NCBI RefSeq assembly: GCF_030719035.1
Contig: NZ_CP132203.1
Coordinates: 5,288,501-5,352,500 of the forward strand
Direction of reading: 5' to 3'
Length of the DNA: 64,000 nt
DNA from: Hahella sp. HNIBRBA332
GTDB taxonomy: Bacteria > Pseudomonadota > Gammaproteobacteria > Pseudomonadales > Oleiphilaceae
Shown here one piece after another: positions 42,518 to 50,941 of this stretch. The translations under genes were made by a program, and so were the position numbers. Position 1 is the first letter of the stretch. The number at the start of each line of letters is the position of its first letter. The notes beneath the pieces were generated by a model. That model ran no database searches, had not been told where the DNA came from, and worked only from the letters and a program-made list of their open reading frames with translations.

Positions 42518-43966
42518 ATGTTACGTCGCACCAAAATAATCGCCACACTGGGTCCAGCCACCAGTTCACCTGAAGCGCTGGAGTCCATCATCAAGGCGGG
42601 AGTCGATGTTGTCCGGCTCAACTTTTCCCACGGCGAGGCCGCTGAGCATATCGCCCGTGCGGATCTGGTGCGCGAACTCGCGCGCAAGCAAAATCGTTTT
42701 GTCGCCATTCTTGCCGACCTGCAAGGTCCTAAGCTGCGCATCTCACGATTTGTCGACGGCAAAGTCACTCTGACTCCTGGCCAGCGTTTCGTATTGGACG
42801 CGCGCCTGGACAAAGAAGCCGGTGATATTGATCGCGTTGGCATCGACTATGAGCAGTTGGTGAATGACGTCGCCGCCGGAGACACGCTACTGCTTGACGA
42901 TGGCCGTCTGGAGCTACAGGTCGAAGAGGTTGTTGGTTTGGAAATTATCTGCCGCGTGATTATTGGCGGCAAACTTTCCAACAACAAAGGCCTGAACAAG
43001 AAAGGCGGCGGACTTTCCGCCAAAGCGCTGACGGATAAAGACAAAGCAGACATCAAAACCGCCGCCAAGCTGGGCGCGGACTATGTCGCCGTCTCATTCG
43101 CACGCACTCCGGAAGACATGCATGAAGCGCGCGCGCTGCTTAAGGCGGAAGGCTCCAACGCCAGCCTGATGGCCAAAATCGAACGCGCAGACCTGGTTCA
43201 TAATCCCGAGCAATTGGACGCAGTTATTCTGGCGTCCGACGCGGTCATGGTAGCTCGTGGCGACCTGGCGGTGGAAATCGGCGACGCAGAACTGGTCGGC
43301 GTACAGAAACACATTATCGCCCGGGCCAGAACCCTGAATCGGGTGGTGATCACTGCGACTCAAATGATGGAGTCCATGATCAGCAGTCCCATGCCAACTC
43401 GCGCGGAAGTGTCCGACATCGCCAACGCGGTGCTGGATTACACCGACGCAGTCATGCTGTCCGCCGAGTCAGCCGTGGGTCAGTATCCGGCGCAGGCGGT
43501 GGAAGCCATGGCGCGGATCTGCGTTGGCGCGGAGAAACATCCGTCCACGCATCAATCCAAACACCGTATTCATGAGGGGATGGCCCGCATCGACGAATCC
43601 ATTGCTTTGTCAGCGATGTATGCGGCCAACCATCTCCAGGGCGTTAAAGCGATCATTTGTATGACGGAAACCGGCGCTACGCCGCTGTTGATGTCGCGCA
43701 TCAAGTCGCCTTTGCCGATTTACGCGTTCTCACGCCACCATGAGACTCAGCACAAAGTCGTTCTATACCGCGGCGTGCAAACGATCCCCTTCGATTCGGA
43801 TCAGCATCCGAACGAAGAGATCAACCAATTGGTGGTGAACGAGCTGGTGAAACGCAATGTAGTGACCGACGGTGACTTGGTAATCCTTACCAAGGGCGAC
43901 TACGTCAACGCACAGGGCGGCACCAATACGATGAAAATCGTACGCGTAGGTGGTTCTATTCAGTAA
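42518..43966 (+). CDS. pyk: Pyruvate kinase
   Basis: 482 residues. Signatures are RRTKIIATLGPA, VVRLNFSHGE, the active-site block LMAKIERADLV, VMVARGDLAVEIG and ITATQMMESM. Length and the C-terminal domain fit the PykA (type II, AMP- or sugar-phosphate-activated) group. It converts phosphoenolpyruvate to pyruvate and is probably co-transcribed with gap. Two hairpin terminators follow. Confidence 0.94.
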   Translation: MLRRTKIIATLGPATSSPEALESIIKAGVDVVRLNFSHGEAAEHIARADLVRELARKQNRFVAILADLQGPKLRISRFVDGKVTLTPGQRFVLDARLDKEAGDIDRVGIDYEQLVNDVAAGDTLLLDDGRLELQVEEVVGLEIICRVIIGGKLSNNKGLNKKGGGLSAKALTDKDKADIKTAAKLGADYVAVSFARTPEDMHEARALLKAEGSNASLMAKIERADLVHNPEQLDAVILASDAVMVARGDLAVEIGDAELVGVQKHIIARARTLNRVVITATQMMESMISSPMPTRAEVSDIANAVLDYTDAVMLSAESAVGQYPAQAVEAMARICVGAEKHPSTHQSKHRIHEGMARIDESIALSAMYAANHLQGVKAIICMTETGATPLLMSRIKSPLPIYAFSRHHETQHKVVLYRGVQTIPFDSDQHPNEEINQLVVNELVKRNVVTDGDLVILTKGDYVNAQGGTNTMKIVRVGGSIQ

Positions 43967-44004
43967 GGATGAAGGGTCCCAAACGCTTTTTATCCACTTT
44001 AGCG

Positions 44005-44036
44005 GGAGGCCGCGTCTAACCCGGCCTCCTCATTTT
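44005..44036 (+). terminator. Terminator of gap-pyk
   Basis: GGAGGCCG (44005-44012) pairs perfectly with CGGCCTCC (44022-44029) across 9 bases, followed by TCATTTTC. It lies 39 bases past the pyk stop. Confidence 0.7.
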
Positions 44037-44071
44037 CGATCACACTCTCGCACTCGCAATCTGAGTGATTT

Positions 44072-44113
44072 AGCAGGGTTCCGGAGTCCCCATTCCACCC
44101 TGCTCTTTTTTTG
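44072..44113 (+). terminator. Second terminator after pyk
   Basis: AGCAGGGT (44072-44079) pairs perfectly with ACCCTGCT (44097-44104) over a 17-base loop and is followed by CTTTTTTTG. It backs up the first terminator and shields the minus-strand gene ending at 44164. Confidence 0.7.
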
Positions 44114-44163
44114 CCTGCGATTTGGGGGCAATCTCAGCAACATACGCCAAATTTCGACCGCTC

Positions 44164-44634
44164 CTACCTGCTTGTCACCAAGCGCAACTGTATATCCTCG
44201 TCGCCAAACCGCTTGAGCGCTTGCCGGACAACACATGTCGAACTCATAAACGGGCAAACGAAATCTGCAGGTAAACGACCTAACAGCAACTTTTCCCGTA
44301 TCGCTTTATGCGCCGTACATATATGCATGCGCTTATCGAACACATCCAAATAAATCTCATGATTCACCAAGTACTCATAGAACTCCCGGTTTGGGTAGTG
44401 GGGCTCCAGCTCCTCTACTTGTTCACTTTCCTCATGTGATTTGCTGGCGACCAGGTATTCCCTGACATTGGCGATAGCTGCCTGCAAAGGCGAGTCTGCA
44501 TCCCCCTGCCAAAAGGCGATAATTTCGTCTTGTAAGGAGTGACCCAAGCCAACCCACCAGTCCTCCACTTCCCCATGTCTCTCCTGCGCCACGCCTTCAA
44601 GAAAAAATGCGGGCGCAGACGTACTACTTTTCAT
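44164..44634 (-). CDS. Hypothetical protein downstream of the glycine/cysteine-rich protein
   Basis: 156 residues. The start is ATG 44632-44634, with GGAGGAGA upstream; the longer open frame is only a shadow of the preceding gene. It starts four bases after that gene's stop, so the two form an operon. Composition is that of a soluble protein with many Glu and Trp in the first half (WWVGLGHSLQDEIIAFW) and a Cys pair late (ICTAHKA, FVCPFMSSTC). No family is recognised. It may partner the upstream protein. Confidence 0.65.
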   Translation of the reverse strand: MKSSTSAPAFFLEGVAQERHGEVEDWWVGLGHSLQDEIIAFWQGDADSPLQAAIANVREYLVASKSHEESEQVEELEPHYPNREFYEYLVNHEIYLDVFDKRMHICTAHKAIREKLLLGRLPADFVCPFMSSTCVVRQALKRFGDEDIQLRLVTSR

Positions 44635-44638
44635 TAAC

Positions 44639-45262
44639 TCAATCTCCTCCACAACCGCCTCCGCATCCTCCGTCGCCGCCATCGCTGTCTCCGCCACCTG
44701 CGCAGCCGGAGCTGCAGCCAATATGGCTGGCGCAATAGCCCACGCCGCCCGGCCCTTTGCAGTTAAGGCTGTATATAAAACCATCAGGAATCTGTAAGTC
44801 ATGATCCATCGAAAAAATCATCGGCAAGCGACTTGGGTTGCGACGATCAATGCCTTCCTTGTGACAGGCCAACCGCCAAGCGGTTTTGATGCCGTTCTGG
44901 GCCTGAGTGGGGCTTTGCATGGCTTCCGCCGGCGTGTGATGTAAAAACCGGCCGAAACACCTCTGGCAAAACTGCTCGTAAGCGCGAGTGAACAATATGA
45001 ACTCATGCCATGCCACGTCCACCGCCTGGGAAGGCATTGCCACCATACGACGTCCACCGAGCTGGCAGAGCGCAAAATACTCCTTCAGCCCTGTCATAAC
45101 CATCTCTAGCTGCGAGTCATTCAGATGCTGGTATTTGCTGCGAACCTTGTTCTTTATGCCGCCAGGAAATTGAAATGCCTCCAGCGCTTGTCGTCGCGCC
45201 CGATTAAGCAGCACGCGATAGAGTGCAAATGCAACGATCGCTCCCGCCACCAACCACACCAT
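44639..45262 (-). CDS. Glycine-rich-domain-like protein with Gly/Cys-rich tail
   Basis: 207 residues. One N-terminal membrane segment (about 2-19) is followed by a soluble domain with AVDVAWHEFILFTRAYEQFC and FGRFLHHTPAEAM, a motif set (W-H-x-F/H, T-x-x-Y-x-x-F-C, G-x-x-x-x-H-x-P) found in DUF1399/glycine-rich-domain proteins. The last ~25 residues are almost only Gly, Cys, Asp and Ser (CGGGCGGD at the end). The tail could bind metal or be a modification substrate. Function unknown. Confidence 0.7.
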   Translation of the reverse strand: MVWLVAGAIVAFALYRVLLNRARRQALEAFQFPGGIKNKVRSKYQHLNDSQLEMVMTGLKEYFALCQLGGRRMVAMPSQAVDVAWHEFILFTRAYEQFCQRCFGRFLHHTPAEAMQSPTQAQNGIKTAWRLACHKEGIDRRNPSRLPMIFSMDHDLQIPDGFIYSLNCKGPGGVGYCASHIGCSSGCAGGGDSDGGDGGCGGGCGGD

Positions 45263-45323
45263 GACGCTTACCTCTTGCGTTGAGGATAGGACGAAGCCTC
45301 CTGCGTCGCGCCTTCCAGTATTA

Positions 45324-45359
45324 ATGGATTACAGGAAAAGTATGGATTACAAGAAAAGT
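45324..45359. repeat. 18-bp tandem duplication
   Basis: ATGGATTACARGAAAAGT occurs twice in direct succession (45324-45341 and 45342-45359), differing at one base. It lies in a 153-base gap between a minus-strand gene start and a minus-strand gene end. Confidence 0.85.
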
Positions 45360-45415
45360 TTAGACGTGGTTTTCTCATCTTGTGCAGCGACTTTCAGCCA
45401 TGGCCCGCAGAGCAA

Positions 45416-46120
45416 TCATTCTAACAATGCGTGTTCCCCTTGCCGCAGCATACCAGGCTCTATCACCTGTGCGTATACACCGAAATTAAACTGCATATGT
45501 TCGCCAATCGTCCTGGTAATCATAAGATCATCGGGCAAATCAGACTGCCGCATCCCCGTCATGACACATCTTTCAGTCAGTCCAGTAATTTGCAGACGTA
45601 GCCCGCCGGAAAAGGAAAGGGTTTTGCCCACCCAGTCGTGCTCCACCACACCCACACCAGGGGTCGACAATAAGATATTAGGGCGAAAGCGGCGCTCGTC
45701 GATAAAAGACTCAGGCAGCAATCCTCGCAACCAATTCAGCGCAGAAGTGGAAATCAGATGTACAGGCCCCGCATCAAGGTGCGATACGTCCGCTTCTCGC
45801 GCCAGCGTTACCTCCTGATCCAATACAGAAGAAAGAGCTTGATTCAGGTCAGGATGGTCATTTGACATGGTTCGCCCATCAGGTAACCGCAACGATACCA
45901 AGCCGGCGTCCCAACTCGCGCTCATAGCCAAAAGCCCTTCCATTCTGGCGAAACGTCTTGTGTTCTTGCCGCTGCCAAATTTACCCGCCGCGTTGCGTAC
46001 AGCATATGTCCGGTCGCCTACTACGCCACGTCCGTCAAACTCCAGAGCGTCGAGCTTTTCCCCAAAAAGTGATTTAACCGGGTAGCGCCACAGAGAAGAC
46101 GCAGTTCCAATTGACTGCAT
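45416..46120 (-). CDS. MOSC-domain protein
   Basis: 234 residues with an N-terminal MOSC beta-barrel (SLWRYPVKSLFGEKLDALEF) and a MOSC domain with FRPNILLSTPGVGVVEHDWVGKTL spanning about 145-170 and the conserved Cys in GLTERCVMTGMRQ. This group resembles YcbX and mARC: molybdenum-cofactor enzymes that reduce N-hydroxylated compounds, with the Cys as a molybdenum ligand. It lacks a fused ferredoxin domain, so an external electron donor is needed. Confidence 0.85.
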   Translation of the reverse strand: MQSIGTASSLWRYPVKSLFGEKLDALEFDGRGVVGDRTYAVRNAAGKFGSGKNTRRFARMEGLLAMSASWDAGLVSLRLPDGRTMSNDHPDLNQALSSVLDQEVTLAREADVSHLDAGPVHLISTSALNWLRGLLPESFIDERRFRPNILLSTPGVGVVEHDWVGKTLSFSGGLRLQITGLTERCVMTGMRQSDLPDDLMITRTIGEHMQFNFGVYAQVIEPGMLRQGEHALLE

Positions 46121-46131
46121 GCCAAGGTTCC

Positions 46132-46650
46132 TTATTTGAGAATGAGTCGGAATGTAAGACTGATGCGCTCCCCCACACCCGGCATTTTGGGAATCGCATG
46201 CATCCAGCGATCCTGTACGCCTTTGTCCATATACAGCAACGCGCCATGTTCGAGCATATAGGTCACAACATGCGCCTTATCCGCTTTACTACGATATGAA
46301 ATGCGCCGCTCGGCGCCTAAAGAAATGATCGCCACACCCGTTCCCAGCGCCAACTCTTCCGCGGAGTCGGAATGATAGCCCATGGACGATTCGCCATCGA
46401 GGTAGTAGTTCAAAAGGCAATTATTGGGGTAGAAACCTAGCTTCTGTTCAATATCACGACATACTCGCGCCAGATTTTCCGGTAGCTCCGTTTGCGGATA
46501 GCTCATGCCCGAATAATCATATGAGACGCCGAAGCTCGCCGTTTTCCTGGCTTTGAGACGTTCATCCCAAGCCACGTTACTTTTCAGCTCGCGAAACAGC
46601 GCATCTGGGCTTTCCACAAAAGCCGTTTGCAAGATGATGTCGGGAGTCAC
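46132..46650 (-). CDS. AlkB-like 2-oxoglutarate/Fe(II) dioxygenase
   Basis: 172 residues from GTG 46648-46650. The iron site is HSD in MGYHSDSAEEL (about 94-104) with the distal His in RWMHAIPKM, and RISLTFR holds the 2-oxoglutarate Arg. LLNYYLDGESSMGYHSDS is characteristic of AlkB homologues that demethylate nucleic acids. The binding site is weak and the start uncertain. It lies 11 bases upstream of the MOSC gene and may be co-transcribed. Confidence 0.87.
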   Translation of the reverse strand: MTPDIILQTAFVESPDALFRELKSNVAWDERLKARKTASFGVSYDYSGMSYPQTELPENLARVCRDIEQKLGFYPNNCLLNYYLDGESSMGYHSDSAEELALGTGVAIISLGAERRISYRSKADKAHVVTYMLEHGALLYMDKGVQDRWMHAIPKMPGVGERISLTFRLILK

Positions 46651-46662
46651 TTCGCAACCGAC

Positions 46663-47286
46663 CTAGCCATGCCGCGCCGCGGCGGTTAGCGCGCCAGCGC
46701 CAACGAGCAGGGAGCCGCCCACGCGATTGAAGCGCTTCAGGGCCTTGGGATTGCGTAGCATAGAGCGCAGTTTACCGGCGAACACCGCATACATGGCGGC
46801 GTTGAGTACGCCTAACACCAGAAAAGTGGCGCCGAGTATGACAAATTGTGGAGCCAGCGCCGTCTCAGTAGAGACAAATTGCGGCACGAAGGCGATAAAG
46901 AAGATGATGCTCTTGGGGTTAAGCGCCGTGGTGATGAACGCGCTGATAAACTGACTGCGCCCGCTGACGCCAGTAACCCCTCCATCGTCAGCGCTCAGCG
47001 AAGTGGAGGAGCGAAACATTTTCACCCCCAAATAGGCCAGATATAACGCGCCGATCCACTTCAACACAGTAAACGTAATGGCGGAAGCCGCCAGAATAGC
47101 GCCCAGCCCGAGAAAGGATAAGGTCATGGCGACCAGATCTCCCAATCCCACGCCCGCCGCCAAGGGCGCGACAGAGCTTTTACCCGACGACAACGCCTGG
47201 CTGACCACCAGCATGACGGAGGGTCCAGGGATCATCACCACGACCAGAGAGGCCACCACAAACACCAAATAAGTATCCAGACTCAT
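46663..47286 (-). CDS. LysE/RhtB-family amino-acid exporter
   Basis: 207 residues with six hydrophobic segments. MIPGPSVMLVVSQALSSGK near the N-terminus and LNPKSIIFFIAFVPQF in the middle are diagnostic of the LysE/RhtB superfamily. It probably exports an amino acid or homoserine lactone; the substrate cannot be predicted. It precedes alkB by 12 bases on the same strand, so a three-gene transcript with the MOSC gene is possible. Confidence 0.9.
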   Translation of the reverse strand: MSLDTYLVFVVASLVVVMIPGPSVMLVVSQALSSGKSSVAPLAAGVGLGDLVAMTLSFLGLGAILAASAITFTVLKWIGALYLAYLGVKMFRSSTSLSADDGGVTGVSGRSQFISAFITTALNPKSIIFFIAFVPQFVSTETALAPQFVILGATFLVLGVLNAAMYAVFAGKLRSMLRNPKALKRFNRVGGSLLVGAGALTAAARHG

Positions 47287-47518
47287 ACGCCACCGCCATA
47301 ACGCTGTATATCAAATATCGCTTCAGGCAATGTACCCCGCTCACGCACAGGGGGTCAATGAAGTAGAAGATAGTAGGGATAGGGGGAATATCTGAGGGCC
47401 ATCGCCCCGCATGTATGAGCGGCGGCGATGGCTGAGGTAAGTCTGACTTTGCGCGCTTGTCGACATAAGGGTCGCAAGCGCCTGCTTAGCGGAAATAGTC
47501 GTCTCTGTTTACGCCGTC

Positions 47519-47725
47519 GAAAGCAACCTGATTTAAGGCAACATTGCTTGAAACAACCTCCGTGAGCCACAGGGACAGGGATCATTTCTCCCCAGCTTCT
47601 CATGCAGATCTTTGTCTCCATGAACGACTCTGTAGCCGCGCTTCACCTGAGTTTCAGATGGATAGCCTTTCCTGCGCTTACTGGTGACCTCGAAAGCACA
47701 GCATTTCTTCGTATTTGGTACGCAT
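47519..47725 (-). pseudogene. SEC-C metal-binding motif gene with two apparent frameshifts
   Basis: An ATG at 47723-47725 has GGAGGT five bases upstream and starts MRTKYEEMLCF, but that frame soon stops. The protein-like sequence continues in a second frame as FEVTSKRRKGYPSETQVKRG and GDKDLHEKLGRNDPCPCGS, then moves to a third frame, FKQCCLKSGCF, completing the zinc-binding SEC-C motif CPCGS...CC. Removing one T from TTTC at each junction restores one frame. Either the gene is decayed or the sequence has two errors. A 65-residue GTG-started product (47533-47730) is possible but would lack the second half of the zinc site. Confidence 0.6.
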
Positions 47726-47957
47726 GACACACCTCCATTGATGTTTCTGTCATTGTTGTTCCCCTCGCCTAACGGCGGGGAGGCGGCATCATAGCATCAG
47801 AAACGCTGGCGATAAAATAGCGCCAGCATAACCAGGATGGCGAACAGGGACATGTCAGGAATAGATAACGGTATTGCTTACTAAAGATGGGGGGAGAGGG
47901 TATTCGGAGAGGTCGCAGGGCCTGTTGATCACAGAGCCCTGCTTAAAACGCGCTGTA

Positions 47958-48770
47958 CTACAGACGACGATGGATACGCGCGGTTTCCTTGGTGCGCTGA
48001 TCCAGACGCGCCATGATCTCGCGCATTTCTTTCGCTTCTTCTGAAGTCTGGTTACGCTTCTGCGCTTCCATTTCCGCTTTCTCAGCCGCAATCGCTTCGC
48101 GAATGCGTTTTTCCTTCGCTGCAGAACCAGTACGGCCTTCAGACAGCTTGGGACGGTTCACTGGAGCGGGAGCGGTTGCGCCAGTCGCAGACTTGGCTGC
48201 TTTCGCCAGACCTGCAGCGCCAGCTTTCTTCGCCGCCTTTTGCCCCGCTTTGGTCCCACCGCGACGGCGGGCCTCGATACCGGCAATCAATGCGCGCATC
48301 TCTTCCGCCTCACGGGTGGAAGCAGTGTGACGCAGTGGTTTCGGTTCCGCTTTAGGGGCGGGCTTTGGAGCTTCCGGCTTAACCACAGCCTCTTTTTTCT
48401 TGGGCGAATAGTCGGGATCGTCAGAGCCGTCCGACATTTCCTGTTTCAGTGCTTCCAACTCTTTCATCAGATCCATTGATGGTTTGGATTTGTTCTCTGG
48501 TCGAGTCAGTGTGACTTTGATCGCTTTGGCGCCCAGCGCTTCCATCGCTTCAGCCAACATTTCCCGAAGTTCTTTAGGATTATCAGAGTAACCCCACTCT
48601 TCCATTTTGAAAGAGTCCGCGCCGCTGGACCGCAGAGTTTCAAAGAACTCACCCATCGCGCCTTCGGATTCCTGGACTAACAAATGCCCCCAATGATCCT
48701 CCAATGACCTGCGGGTGCTGCCCGCAAAAACTTTCCCCGTAACTTGATCGGTAGCAGTAAAAACTATCAC
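47958..48770 (-). CDS. GIY-YIG-like N-terminal domain fused to a basic disordered tail
   Basis: 270 residues from GTG 48768-48770, chosen because TGAGG lies 7 bases upstream; no ATG fits. Residues 1-85 (MIVFTATDQVTGKVFAGSTR, then SLEDHWGHL and GALGAKAIKV-like end) resemble small GIY-YIG proteins, with the second motif reading VFAGST instead of YVGST and the first Tyr pair replaced by Phe. Residues about 115-270 are rich in Ala, Lys, Pro and Glu and resemble histone-like or linker regions. The nuclease is probably inactive; DNA or RNA binding is a guess. Confidence 0.6.
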   Translation of the reverse strand: MIVFTATDQVTGKVFAGSTRRSLEDHWGHLLVQESEGAMGEFFETLRSSGADSFKMEEWGYSDNPKELREMLAEAMEALGAKAIKVTLTRPENKSKPSMDLMKELEALKQEMSDGSDDPDYSPKKKEAVVKPEAPKPAPKAEPKPLRHTASTREAEEMRALIAGIEARRRGGTKAGQKAAKKAGAAGLAKAAKSATGATAPAPVNRPKLSEGRTGSAAKEKRIREAIAAEKAEMEAQKRNQTSEEAKEMREIMARLDQRTKETARIHRRL

Positions 48771-48919
48771 CAAAAACCTCAAATTCGTTGCCGCACACTC
48801 TTCTTTTTCCTGCTCGAAGACACACCTCCGAGAGGGCCGAACATTATAAAGAGATAACCGAAAATTATAAGGGCTGACAAACAGTCTCAAATGTGCATGG
48901 CGAGAAAATTTTTGTGAAA

Positions 48920-49246
48920 TCAGAGGTCGATTTCGGGCTCTCCGGCGCAGTCAAAGGTCAGTTCGAACGCATCCGTCGTAACGATAATCTTTTGTTGCGC
49001 GCCTTTCTGCGCGCTCTGCACGCCAATAACAGTGGGCATATAATCAGCGTCGCCGACGGCGTCAAAATAGTCCGCCTTGCAGGTAGTGACCCCGGAAAAA
49101 ATCGCTCTTCTGGTAACGACGCCAGACTCCGGCTCCGGTGTGAGATCCAGACACAATTTTGCGGTCAAAGGAGAGTAATCGATTCTGACGACCCAAAATG
49201 GATCCACGCCGATCAGCTTCCTTTCAAGAAGATTCGTCATTTTCAT
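48920..49246 (-). CDS. Hypothetical protein
   Basis: 108 residues from ATG 49244-49246, behind GGGACT. Mostly beta-rich with FWVVRIDYSPLTAKLCLDL, FSGVTTCKADYFD and KIIVTTDAFELTF. The short strands and acidic C-terminus (CAGEPEIDL) suggest a small single-domain soluble protein. No family is recognised, and the context gives no clue. Confidence 0.6.
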   Translation of the reverse strand: MKMTNLLERKLIGVDPFWVVRIDYSPLTAKLCLDLTPEPESGVVTRRAIFSGVTTCKADYFDAVGDADYMPTVIGVQSAQKGAQQKIIVTTDAFELTFDCAGEPEIDL

Positions 49247-49325
49247 AGTCAGTCCCACACAAGGGTTCAATATTGAATGGGACCATCATAAAGGAAAGAC
49301 ACCTGTCTAGACTGGCGTTAGTTGA

Positions 49326-49661
49326 TTAAAAATTGGTTAATTCCAATAGAGAGGCGACAGATGTCTGCAGTATCTCAACCAACTCTGGGTCCATGCATTG
49401 ATACTCATCTGGAATATCAAGAACATGCACCTGCTTACGCTGCAGTAAATGGCCGAATTCCGACATTAAACGATGCTTATGCTTATCTTCCATGACCATA
49501 ATAATGTCAGCCCAGCGAAGATCCGCCGGGCCGATAGTTTTGCGGGAGTTGGAGCTGGTCCCCGCCGAGCGCACGCTCAGCTCCGGATGTCTGCGCCAAA
49601 CCTGCTCCGCAGTGGGACTACGCCATTGATTACGGCTGCATACAAACAGAATATTTCTCAA
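49326..49661 (-). CDS. Low-molecular-weight protein tyrosine phosphatase-like protein
   Basis: 111 residues if translation starts at TTG 49659-49661, which has AGGTG nine bases upstream and gives the family-typical N-terminus MRNILFVCSRNQWRSPTAE. The phosphate loop is CSRNQWRS, a C-x5-R-S signature, and DIPDEYQCMDPELVEIL ends the domain with the conserved Asp-Pro-free DIPD. This short branch is common in proteobacteria, and its substrate is unknown. Longer starts lack a binding site. Confidence 0.82.
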   Translation of the reverse strand: MRNILFVCSRNQWRSPTAEQVWRRHPELSVRSAGTSSNSRKTIGPADLRWADIIMVMEDKHKHRLMSEFGHLLQRKQVHVLDIPDEYQCMDPELVEILQTSVASLLELTNF

Positions 49662-49774
49662 AAAGCATTTCACCTGATTAAACCGTGGACAGTTCATTAT
49701 CCACATGTTGATGAGCGAGGGTCTGGTATAAGCAAATTAGAGTTGGCAACTCTCCGCAGGCGGCTGAAGACTTA

Positions 49775-50260
49775 CTACTTTACCCGCCGCGCCTGCCAAA
49801 AGTGGTCGGCCCAATAACCGTTATGCAGATAGGCCAATTCCACTCCGTTACTGGTAGATGCATGCAGGAAGCGGTTATTTTCCACGTAGATGCCGACATG
49901 TAGCCCTTTCCAGCCGCTGGGTTTAAAAAACACCAAATCACCGGGTTGCAGTTCTTTGCGGCTCACCTGACGCCCTTTTTGCGCCAGCCCTTTGGTGGTT
50001 CTGGGCAATTTGGCGTCGAAACGCTCCTGAAAAGTGAGGTACACCAGGCCTGAGCAGTCCACGCCGGACTTATCAAGGCCCCCATAGCGGTAGTCTACGC
50101 CGCGCCACTCGTCGTACTGGTCATACAACGCTGCGGCGACAGGGCTGGAGATCTTTTCGGCAGAGGGAATCGCCGTCGGCGGATGATTCACCCGCACCGA
50201 GCTACACCCGGAGGCGAACGCCATCAAAATGGTGATTAATATGAACCCGGATATACGCAT
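49775..50260 (-). CDS. NlpC/P60 cell-wall peptidase lipoprotein
   Basis: 161 residues with lipobox ASGC. The NlpC/P60 catalytic Cys is in GVDCSGLVYLTF (about 66-77), the His in GLHVGIYV and the third polar residue, His, in FLHASTSNGV. This is the layout of MepS/NlpC endopeptidases that cut the D-Glu-gamma or cross-link peptide bonds of peptidoglycan. Last gene of the minus-strand run that includes the TRAP transporter, though the 47-base gap makes co-transcription uncertain. Confidence 0.9.
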   Translation of the reverse strand: MRISGFILITILMAFASGCSSVRVNHPPTAIPSAEKISSPVAAALYDQYDEWRGVDYRYGGLDKSGVDCSGLVYLTFQERFDAKLPRTTKGLAQKGRQVSRKELQPGDLVFFKPSGWKGLHVGIYVENNRFLHASTSNGVELAYLHNGYWADHFWQARRVK

Positions 50261-50307
50261 CGGCCGATCCTCTAAACTTGCACTGACAGGCGAAACGATA
50301 AACCGAC

Positions 50308-50931
50308 TTACATTAACCCATGCTTAATGGCGTACTTGGTTAATTCCGCCGTAGAGCTAAGTCCCAGTTTCGCCTTGATATTCTGCCTGTGAGTTTCCAC
50401 TGTACGCACGCTGATGGCAAGCTCTTCCGCAATCGCCTTATTACTCTTGCCTTCCGCCACTTTCTTCAGCACCGACGCCTCCCGGTGAGTCAGACTGGCG
50501 GACGTCTCGCCGCGCAACTGCGGCTGCGAAAACAGGGCCGCGGAAGCGCCGCTGCTGATGTAAGTGCCGCCTTCATACACAGTGCGAATGGCGCGAATCA
50601 TTTCATCCACAGACACATCTTTAAGAATATATCCCTTGGCCCCTTTGTGCAGAATCTGCGACACATACTCTTTATTGTTGTGCATGCTGAGAATCAGCAC
50701 GCGGGTATCGGGAAAGTGTTGCGCCATGTATTCGGTGGCGTCGATGCCGTTCATACGCGGCATGCTAACGTCCATCATCACCACATCCGGTTGATGAGTC
50801 GCCACCGCCTCAATCGCCTGCTGACCGTCCGTGGCCTGGGCCACCACATCGATATCCGGCTCCTGTTCCAGCCGGGCGCGGATGCCTTCCAGCACCAGAA
50901 TATGATCGTCAACCAATACCAGTCTTATCAT
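50308..50931 (-). CDS. NarL/FixJ-family response regulator
   Basis: 207 residues. Receiver domain (about 1-120) with LVLVDDHILVLEG, phospho-Asp in VVMMDVSMPRMNG and Lys in GYILKDVS. LuxR-type helix-turn-helix (about 145-205) with LTHREASVLKKVAEGKSNKAIA and VETHRQNIKAKLG. It is 10 bases after the sensor kinase gene, its partner, and downstream of the TRAP genes it probably controls. Confidence 0.93.
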   Translation of the reverse strand: MIRLVLVDDHILVLEGIRARLEQEPDIDVVAQATDGQQAIEAVATHQPDVVMMDVSMPRMNGIDATEYMAQHFPDTRVLILSMHNNKEYVSQILHKGAKGYILKDVSVDEMIRAIRTVYEGGTYISSGASAALFSQPQLRGETSASLTHREASVLKKVAEGKSNKAIAEELAISVRTVETHRQNIKAKLGLSSTAELTKYAIKHGLM

Positions 50932-50941
50932 TCTTGTCTCT

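Noticed and set aside
44072..44104. tRNA-like sequence (GGGTTC...CCC arm near an acceptor-like end)
   Set aside because: No anticodon or D arm could be drawn; the perfect outer stem followed by a T run fits a terminator.
44635..44802. N-terminal extension of the 156-residue hypothetical protein
   Set aside because: The Ala-rich sequence is a frame shadow of the upstream Gly/Cys tail.
45324..45359. CRISPR-like or minisatellite array
   Set aside because: Only two adjacent copies and no spacers.
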